Shown piece after piece: positions 1 through 5,562 of a DNA stretch of 15,199 nucleotides. Each line of letters starts with the position of its first letter. Within the stretch, counting starts at the first letter, position 1. The stretch is taken from positions 1 to 15,199 of the forward strand of contig CAZAJT010000025.1 in NCBI GenBank assembly GCA_964485585.1, written 5' to 3'. Under the pieces are notes generated by a model. It did not search any database. It was not told where the DNA came from and saw only the letters and a list, made by a program, of their open reading frames with translations. The position numbers were made by a program, and so were the translations under genes. The stretch comes from CAZAJT01 sp964485585 (GTDB taxonomy: Bacteria > Patescibacteriota > Microgenomatia > UBA1406 > GWC2-37-13).

Positions 1-46
1 TAACAAGGTATCCGTTCTGGAAGGAGCGGATGGATCACCTCCTTTC
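1..46 (+). rRNA. rrs: 16S ribosomal RNA, 3' end (partial)
   Basis: The window opens in the last bases of a 16S rRNA gene. The terminal helix 45 is readable: ATCCGTTC (10-17) pairs with GAGCGGAT (24-31) around a loop containing GGAA, the conserved KsgA dimethylation site. It is followed by GGATCACCTCC, which contains the anti-Shine-Dalgarno CCTCC. The exact mature end (about 45-47) is inferred. Unlike a standard rRNA operon, no tRNA or 23S sequence follows; a convergent protein gene ends at 145. Confidence 0.95.
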
Positions 47-48
47 TA

Positions 49-138
49 ATTTTTTTGTCAGTAAAAAAATTAGTCTACTAAGCTCGCATTGCGAGATACA
101 GTAGACTTTAAACTTTCGCTCCTAACCCGAGTATTAGG
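49..138. terminator. Bidirectional hairpin/terminator zone between 16S and the convergent operon
   Basis: Three inverted repeats fill the gap between the 16S gene and the convergent operon. AATTTTTTT (49-57) can pair with the A-rich run ending near 71. AGTCTACT (72-79) pairs with AGTAGACT (100-107) around an inner stem CTCGC/GCGAG (83-87/91-95). CCTAA (121-125) pairs with TTAGG (134-138). Read on the minus strand, the 72-107 hairpin is followed at once by a seven-T run, a textbook intrinsic terminator for the minus-strand operon. On the plus strand only a short T tract follows, so there it may end 16S transcription or serve as a processing structure. Confidence 0.7.
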
Positions 139-144
139 CTAAAA

Positions 145-969
145 TTATTTTATAAGGGTGACCTCGGTCCCTGGAAGAGGATTTTGAAATGCATAGCTAC
201 CTGTTGTTCTATCTTCTTCAGTGAAATGTCTCCAGACGGAAATCTCTAAATACGGATTTCCCGTCTTACCAGATGATCCTGGATAAATCACCAATTCACC
301 GGGAACACCACCAAATAAATTACTTACGTATTTCACCGATTTCGTTATTCGTTTTATGCATATCGACAAGACATCACCGTAATTATATTTTCCTTTAAGT
401 TCCTCGTGAGTTATTGTCGTTTTGATATTCCCGTAATTATCTATATGGCCAACATAATAGCCCTGAAATATAGATATGAGGTTTGTGTGAGTTTCTTCCA
501 AATCGAGATCATCTTCCATCGCATCCATAAGATGTGCTGCAACACGGGAATATAGATCTCTTGAGCGAAACTGGCTCCCTTTATCCAAACCTGGGTATAA
601 AAAAATGTTGGTAATCTTTTCCCGAAGGAGTGAAAAACAGTAACCAGCATTGGGACCACATATATATGTTCCTGAAGATAATCGTATCACTACAAACTCA
701 GCTCCTTTTGCATGTTCAACTGATTTTTTCGACTGTATTCTCGGATCAGTGTTCACAAAAAATACCGTCTCCAATGGTTGTCCATACCGTTCTTCAATTT
801 CGACCGCCTGTTGGAGAAGAAATGCAGTATGTAACGTTGACGGGGTTGATGCGATAAATGAAACTCTGGCCTGATTTGGATCCTTTGCAAAACCTTCAAC
901 GGCGCTTTTTACTTCCTGGCAGGTAAGTGAATCAGATACCCAGTCAGCAATAACAATTAGTTTTTTCAT
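145..969 (-). CDS. Divergent SAM hydroxide adenosyltransferase (DUF62 family)
   Basis: A 274-aa soluble protein resembling the SAM-dependent halogenase / SAM hydroxide adenosyltransferase family, whose characterised members hydrolyse S-adenosylmethionine to adenosine and methionine. Family-like blocks are an N-terminal strand ending in ADWVSD (8-13), a DP motif (75-76), GPNAG (105-109, where the family usually has PDNG), FRSRDLYSRVAAHL (134-147), and HIDNYGNIKTTI (175-186), the classic D-x-F/Y-G-N start of the C-terminal barrel. The Arg normally found seven residues after the DP aspartate is Lys here, and PDNG has Asn for Asp, so activity may be altered. The start codon overlaps the stop of the upstream transporter gene (ATGA), making it the last gene of a three-gene operon. 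A role linked to metal or SAM balance is inference. Confidence 0.75.
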   Translation of the reverse strand: MKKLIVIADWVSDSLTCQEVKSAVEGFAKDPNQARVSFIASTPSTLHTAFLLQQAVEIEERYGQPLETVFFVNTDPRIQSKKSVEHAKGAEFVVIRLSSGTYICGPNAGYCFSLLREKITNIFLYPGLDKGSQFRSRDLYSRVAAHLMDAMEDDLDLEETHTNLISIFQGYYVGHIDNYGNIKTTITHEELKGKYNYGDVLSICIKRITKSVKYVSNLFGGVPGELVIYPGSSGKTGNPYLEISVWRHFTEEDRTTGSYAFQNPLPGTEVTLIK

Positions 970-2207
970 AATCCAATTACTTTCCCAATTCCTCCAATCA
1001 TTGCTGCAAAAGATATTATAATACCAGATCCTGACAGGAGAATGTTTTGTATTTTTGTATTCTTATATTTTCCCATTAATTCCTCACTATTTGCAAGCTT
1101 ATAGAGAAAGAAAAAAATTACCGGTAAGGTGATACCATTCAAGAAATCTGCATAAAGAGTAATCTTAAATAATGAAATCTGAGGAAGGAGAATGATTACA
1201 AGCCCCAATAATATCTGAAATAAAAAGAAACCGTAAAAAAGCCTGCTTCTTTTGAAGTCAACATCCAGACTCCCTTCGTATCCGAAAAACTCCGAAAAAG
1301 CATAGGCTGTCGCCAAGGGTACAATTGCGCATCCAATGAAACCGGCAATCAGCAGCCCTAATCCAAATAACAGACCGGCAAGCTCTCCTGCAAATGGTTT
1401 AACGGCAAGCGCTGCATCTGCGGCTCCTTCAATCGCCAGCCCATTCTGGAAAATCGTAGCCGTAACGGCAACCATGATGAAAAATGAGACGATGTCTGTC
1501 AATATTGCGCCAATATACACCTCAAGACGTTCATACTTCAGTTTCTCTGGTGTGATTTTTTTATCTTTGACATAGCTGTTTATAAAAAATTGGCCCCAGA
1601 GAGTAATGGTTGTACCCAATACCGCAACAGCGGTGTACAAGTAATCGAAATTGACTGAGCCACGAGGGATAACAAGAGATTGCAATGCGATTGTCCAGTC
1701 CGGACGGGCAAGGATCGCTGAAGCAAGATATGCAATATAAAATAAAATGAGAAAAAGAAAAAATCGCTCGATTCTTACGTATGACGATGTCGTTATAAAC
1801 AAGAACAAAAACAATATAAGAAGAGGAAGAAATATGCGGTAATCAAATCCAAATAATAGGAGTGCAGATTTTAATCCTCCAATATTCTGTAATACAACGC
1901 CAAAATTCACAATAAATAAAAGAAAGAAAACAAGTATGGAGATACGAATACCAAATCTCTCACGAATAAGGTCAGCGAGACCTTTCCCGGTCACAATCGC
2001 AATACGCGCGCCGATCTCTTGAGTAATCATCAATACCACTGTTATCGGTATCAGCGCAGTAAGCATCTGATAACCGAATTTTGCCGCTGCGACCGAGTAT
2101 GTGGCAACGCCTCCGGCATCATTGTCAGCAAATGCCGTAATCATACCAGGCCCAAGCACCGCCAGTAGAATAAGCGCTCTTCGTTTGAAATTGTATATGA
2201 ATTCCAT
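966..2207 (-). CDS. NRAMP-superfamily divalent metal transporter, Mg2+-type candidate
   Basis: A 413-aa polytopic membrane protein with about 11 hydrophobic segments and the LeuT-fold NRAMP pattern. The first helix holds GPGMITAFADNDAGG (19-33), where canonical Mn/Fe NRAMPs have GPG...DPGN. The sixth helix holds GTTITLWGQFFIN (198-210), where canonical members have the Ala-x-x-Met-Pro-His metal motif. The metal-binding Asp is kept (D30), but the DPGN Asn is Gly and the sulfur ligand Met is absent. Loss of the Met is known from NRAMP-related magnesium transporters, so Mg2+ is the favoured substrate by inference. It lies 8 bp after the MgtE_N/CBS gene and overlaps the next gene by 4 bp. No strong Shine-Dalgarno is visible, so translational coupling is likely. 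Confidence 0.85.
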   Translation of the reverse strand: MEFIYNFKRRALILLAVLGPGMITAFADNDAGGVATYSVAAAKFGYQMLTALIPITVVLMITQEIGARIAIVTGKGLADLIRERFGIRISILVFFLLFIVNFGVVLQNIGGLKSALLLFGFDYRIFLPLLILFLFLFITTSSYVRIERFFLFLILFYIAYLASAILARPDWTIALQSLVIPRGSVNFDYLYTAVAVLGTTITLWGQFFINSYVKDKKITPEKLKYERLEVYIGAILTDIVSFFIMVAVTATIFQNGLAIEGAADAALAVKPFAGELAGLLFGLGLLIAGFIGCAIVPLATAYAFSEFFGYEGSLDVDFKRSRLFYGFFLFQILLGLVIILLPQISLFKITLYADFLNGITLPVIFFFLYKLANSEELMGKYKNTKIQNILLSGSGIIISFAAMIGGIGKVIGL

Positions 2208-2215
2208 GATAATGA

Positions 2216-3427
2216 TTATTTCATTTTCTCTAAAATCACATCTGATAAATCATCGATCGCAACAATACCAAGAATATGTTGTTCTCCATCAATAACCGGT
2301 AGCGCGTGCAGTTTGTACTTCATCATTTTTGCAATCGCTATTTCTTCTGGAGTGGTGAGATGAATAACTACTACGTTCGGAATCATAAATTTATACACAA
2401 CGGCGTCAAGATTCTGCATCAATAGTTCATGAAGACCAAATACTCCGATCAATTTTTCTTCTTTGTTCAGTACATAAATGTAATTAAGGAGAGAGAATGC
2501 GGCGCTTTCTTTCCGAATCTTATCGATTACTTCCCGCACGGTATTATCGGGTGATACAGTAAGATACTCTGTAGTGAGTTTTTCACCAATTGCTGTCCGA
2601 GCAAGTTTCAGAAGATGATGTATCTCCCGTTGTTTCTGAGGACGTAAAAGTTCAATAATTTCTTCTCGCTTTTTTTCCGTGAGAGTAAGCAAAATATCTA
2701 CGGCTTCATCTGGATCGACAAGTCCGATGATATGAGCAGCTTTTTCAGGAACAAACCGCCGAAAGAGCACTGTCTGATAATTAATATTCAAGTTATTGAT
2801 AATCTCAGCCGCAAATTCATCGTCTAACGCTTTTAATATCCGATCAACATTTACAATGTTAATTTTTTCAAGATAGTCGGCAAGATCTTCTGGTCGTATT
2901 TTTTTTAGTTTATCTTCTTCCGTTTTCAGGATAACCATACCGCGAGCAAGTTCCAAGGGTTGTATATCGCCCCAAGAAAGAAATTTTGAAGATATTTTTA
3001 TCCCGAAAGGAGTGAGAAATTTCAACATTACATCCTCAATTTTTAACCAGCGAAGTATTCCAAGAATCCCAATATCTACACCTCCGATATAATATCCTGC
3101 TTTATCATTAATAGCTATATCATTAACACGCACTACTTTATTACCTCCTATATCGATAATCTGTTTATCCAAAAGGTTTTTTTCCAAATACAGTTCCTGT
3201 TCGTTCAATTCCTGATTTTCAAATTGTTTGGTGATAACTATTGTGTGATTGATGTTACGTATTACAGAAGTAGACACCTTCAGAAGTGTATTGTTTTTAT
3301 CCTTAATGATCAGTTTTGTAATCTTAGGACTATCAGAAACTAAGAATGCAAGATCAGTAAGCTGACCTACTCGGACTTGATCTTCAGTAACTACCGGCTT
3401 TCCCTTCAGTTCTGAGAAATAAATCAT
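2216..3427 (-). CDS. Soluble PRC-barrel / MgtE N-domain / CBS-pair protein (putative Mg2+ sensor)
   Basis: A 403-aa protein without membrane segments. Two PRC-barrel-like modules cover about 1-60 and 85-160. They are followed by an MgtE N-terminal superhelical domain (about 176-275, with repeats such as RPEDLADYL and DPDEAVDILL) and a CBS pair (about 282-345 and 346-403, ending in ALPVIDGEQHILGIVAIDDL). In MgtE channels the N and CBS domains bind Mg2+ and gate the attached pore. Here the pore domain is missing, and an NRAMP transporter is encoded 8 bp downstream. The likely role is cytosolic Mg2+ sensing and control of that transporter. It is the first gene of the operon. Weak -10-like hexamers (TATCAT or TACTAT, about 3433-3441) lie just before the ATG. 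Confidence 0.85.
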   Translation of the reverse strand: MIYFSELKGKPVVTEDQVRVGQLTDLAFLVSDSPKITKLIIKDKNNTLLKVSTSVIRNINHTIVITKQFENQELNEQELYLEKNLLDKQIIDIGGNKVVRVNDIAINDKAGYYIGGVDIGILGILRWLKIEDVMLKFLTPFGIKISSKFLSWGDIQPLELARGMVILKTEEDKLKKIRPEDLADYLEKINIVNVDRILKALDDEFAAEIINNLNINYQTVLFRRFVPEKAAHIIGLVDPDEAVDILLTLTEKKREEIIELLRPQKQREIHHLLKLARTAIGEKLTTEYLTVSPDNTVREVIDKIRKESAAFSLLNYIYVLNKEEKLIGVFGLHELLMQNLDAVVYKFMIPNVVVIHLTTPEEIAIAKMMKYKLHALPVIDGEQHILGIVAIDDLSDVILEKMK

Positions 3428-3658
3428 ATATTATGATAGTACTAAATTTTTACAAAAGTCTAGTCGTTATCAGGAAGAAGCTAATGACTGAAGAATTCCC
3501 GCCGAATATTCTTAAGCATTGGGCAGGCATTCCTCCTTCACCATTTCTCATTACAACTATCCTATTATAATTCATATTTGATATAAGTCCATCTAAAAAC
3601 ACTAATATACCTATCGTAAATCGTTTATCGCTACTCGTCAAATCGATATAAACATTTA

Positions 3659-3667
3659 TGCTATAAT
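3659..3667 (+). promoter_or_regulatory. Probable extended -10 promoter for the tRNA pair
   Basis: TGCTATAAT is an extended -10 with a perfect TATAAT, 36 bp upstream of tRNA-Ile. No good -35 is seen. The stretch 3428-3658 holds no convincing gene: an 83-codon minus-strand frame there has no recognisable features. Confidence 0.55.
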
Positions 3668-3679
3668 TTGATACTGTCT

Positions 3680-3700
3680 GGCAAGCGTAGTTTAATGGCA
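3680..3700 (+). other. Possible relic of a tRNA 5' half
   Basis: The segment resembles the acceptor and D-arm half of a tRNA: a seven-base acceptor-like block (3680-3686) followed by GTAGTTTAATGGCA. It abuts tRNA-Ile and has no matching 3' half. It may be a degraded tRNA or a chance match. Confidence 0.25.
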
Positions 3701-3703
3701 CAT

Positions 3704-3775
3704 GGGTTAGTGGCTCAATGGTAGAGCGTCGTCCTGATAAGACGAAGGTCGATGGTTCGATTCCATCCTAACCCA
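3704..3775 (+). tRNA. tRNA-Ile (GAT)
   Basis: A full 72-nt cloverleaf. The acceptor is GGGTTAG/CTAACCC, the D stem GCTC/GAGC, and the anticodon stem TCGTC/GACGA with loop CTGATAA, giving anticodon GAT. The T stem is GATGG/CCATC with loop TTCGATT, and the discriminator base is A. CCA is not encoded. This tRNA usually sits in the 16S-23S spacer; here it is about 3.7 kb away, beyond an opposite-strand operon. Confidence 0.95.
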
Positions 3776-3802
3776 CAGTTAAGGCGGGGGAGACCGATAG
3801 AT

Positions 3803-3876
3803 GGCCGCTTAGCTCAGTTGGTTAGAGCGCTCGGCTTACATCCGAAAGGTCGGGGGTTCAAATCCCTCAGCGGCCA
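3803..3876 (+). tRNA. tRNA-Val (TAC)
   Basis: A 74-nt cloverleaf. The acceptor is GGCCGCT/AGCGGCC, the D stem GCTC/GAGC, and the anticodon loop CTTACAT with anticodon TAC. The T arm is GGGGG/CCCTC with loop TTCAAAT, and the discriminator base is A. CCA is not encoded. The anticodon stem CTCGG/CCGAA has one C-A mismatch at its outer pair (27-43). It lies 27 bp after tRNA-Ile, probably on the same transcript. Its 3' end marks the left edge of the accessory island. Confidence 0.95.
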
Positions 3877-3896
3877 CATTAAGAGACTGAGTACGT

Positions 3897-4661
3897 TTAA
3901 ATACCTCGTTTAGCTCGATATAAGACTCCAATTGCGGGGTTCCGAAGAGTAAGAGGATCAGAGCTTCCTAGCAACAAATCCTCGATGAGTTCCAAGAAGT
4001 ATTCAATGTTATCCATGATTACCTCCATATTTATGTATTCTGAGTCCTTTTTATCCTTCTCCGTCTCAAGAAGTTTAATTTCTTCTTCTAACCTTACTAC
4101 ATCTGACTCTATAGATTTAATAACACTTTCAACTGATACAACTTTAATCTTCTCCGTTAATCCCTTCATAGTAAATTGAAGAGCTTCAATTTTGTTGTCT
4201 ATTTCTGAAGAATTACTTTGAGTTTCTTCCATTCTTCTCTTCCACTCAGCAATGGCATCTTTTTTCAAAGCTTCAATATACTGCTTGGATATCTTTATAT
4301 TCTTTACAAAGTTTTCTATTGTACCTTCAAAATCCCTTTTCTTGATACGAAAATACTTATGTCCTCCTCGACTGCAATGATAAGCAGGGAATTTATCACC
4401 CAACCTACCCCTTGAAGCACTGCCATAGAATGGCTTTCCGCACTCAGGACACATCACATAGCGTCTGTATGGATAGTCTGGGTTGTTTGCTGATTTCTTT
4501 AGTTGCCAATCTGCGGGTCGTCTTCTCTCAAGTTTCACCTCACCGTTTACCTCAGAGATAACCAATTTGCCTCTATTTGCCTGATTAAAGGTCTCATAGC
4601 TCACTAAGCCTTCAAATTGTCCTTTAACTGGTTTTTTGTCTGCCCACTTGTGAATATTGAC
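3897..4661 (-). pseudogene. Large serine recombinase, C-terminal remnant
   Basis: The frame is open from 4661 to the stop at 3897 (about 254 codons), with an in-frame TGA at 4662-4664. From the front it shows the end of a Recombinase domain (a KGQFEGLVSYETF-like block, codons about 13-25), a zinc beta-ribbon with MCPECGKPF and a later C-x4-H pair (YHCSRGGHKYF), and a long charged coiled coil (about 110-215). Large serine recombinases are normally 450-600 aa. The N-terminal catalytic domain with its active-site serine is entirely missing, so the gene is dead or an exchanged fragment. A GTG at 4604 could start a 235-aa product, but it lies inside a conserved block. The position, 20 bp from a tRNA 3' end, suggests the relic of an integrated element. 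Confidence 0.8.
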
Positions 4662-4966
4662 TCATGCTGAGATATTTCTTAAAAAATATCTTTACATCAT
4701 TAGATGAAGAATATTGGGAGAATGATGATATTCAAAATCTCCAAATATATGTGATCTGTCCGAACAACATGGTTATTATTTACCTGAGAAGAGCTTTAAA
4801 ACCTTATCTAGAAAGATATTATGGTAAAACCCTTTCTTTCATTTTGCCACCAGAAACCAGATCTGCAAGAAACTAACAACTAAATCTGATAAGACTGGGT
4901 GGATTACTGTGTCGTCTGAAGATGAAATAGAATAATCTAAATCAACGAATTTGCGAAGCAAATTAA
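4662..4966. other. Gap without a convincing gene; hairpin at its end
   Basis: About 305 bp lies between the recombinase remnant and the unknown cassette. A plus-strand 70-codon frame (4664-4876) has no recognisable features. A hairpin AATTTGC-GAA-GCAAATT (4948-4964) sits just past the stop of the 197-aa gene. It lacks a clear T tract on the minus side, so it is at best a weak terminator. The region is probably decayed mobile-element DNA. Confidence 0.4.
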
Positions 4967-5560
4967 TTACTTTTCAATATTAAATACTGCAAAAGGGTCA
5001 AATTGACGTTTAGCTTCCTCACCAAGTGTCCCGTTTAATGCTACTATGTGTATAAGTCCGCGTACTAATTCTAACTCTCTTTGTGTATCCCCACGGGCTC
5101 TAAGCTCTTCTATTTCAGCAGCCATTGGTACTCCAATGCCACTTAAGTAACGATCAGTAGCTGTAAATCTAGCTTGAATTCGCTCAGCCAGTGCACGGTG
5201 GTGCTGAAGTGACAGCGCAAAAGTTCTACCGCCTAGGGCGTCTTTCAAATCTGTATCTCCATAAGCATATAAATGGTTTGCTCCCATTAATGCAGTTTCC
5301 CAGTCATCTTGATCCAAAGCGAGAGCAGCAAATTGCTCGGTCACTGTAATTACAAGATCCTCCTGAGCTACTACTTGTTGCAGTCGTGTTCTTGTAGGGG
5401 CAGGGGGCAGAGTTCTATCATGTTGCTCTCTTAATAAAGCCATTGCCGCAGCAAAACCTAAACGGTTGTTAGGAAATTCATGCCCTACAAACATTCTTGC
5501 CATGCCTATAATTGCAAACTCTGGTTGTCCTGACGAAAATGGTCTTTCTGGATTCATCAT
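4967..5560 (-). CDS. Unknown 197-aa protein, second gene of cassette
   Basis: I do not recognise this protein. It is predicted soluble and mostly helical, with no signal peptide or membrane segment. It is Ala/Leu/Glu/Arg-rich, with 17 Arg against 3 Lys, the opposite of the lysine-rich housekeeping proteins nearby. It starts 2 bp after the stop of the 931-aa gene. A strong Shine-Dalgarno (AGGAGGAGG, within 5571-5579) lies inside the end of that gene, 10 nt from the ATG. Two adjacent ATG codons (5560 and 5557) could both serve. Tight spacing and a dedicated ribosome site point to a two-component module with the large protein. A hairpin (4948-4964) follows the stop. Confidence 0.75.
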   Translation of the reverse strand: MMNPERPFSSGQPEFAIIGMARMFVGHEFPNNRLGFAAAMALLREQHDRTLPPAPTRTRLQQVVAQEDLVITVTEQFAALALDQDDWETALMGANHLYAYGDTDLKDALGGRTFALSLQHHRALAERIQARFTATDRYLSGIGVPMAAEIEELRARGDTQRELELVRGLIHIVALNGTLGEEAKRQFDPFAVFNIEK

Positions 5561-5562
5561 AA

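Noticed and set aside
3450..3701. An 83-codon minus-strand frame upstream of the tRNAs
   Set aside because: It has no recognisable features, covers the likely tRNA promoter, and ends close behind the operon's first gene. It looks like chance.
4664..4876. A 70-codon plus-strand frame
   Set aside because: It lies in decayed DNA with no ribosome site, promoter or family-like pattern, so it is not called as a gene.
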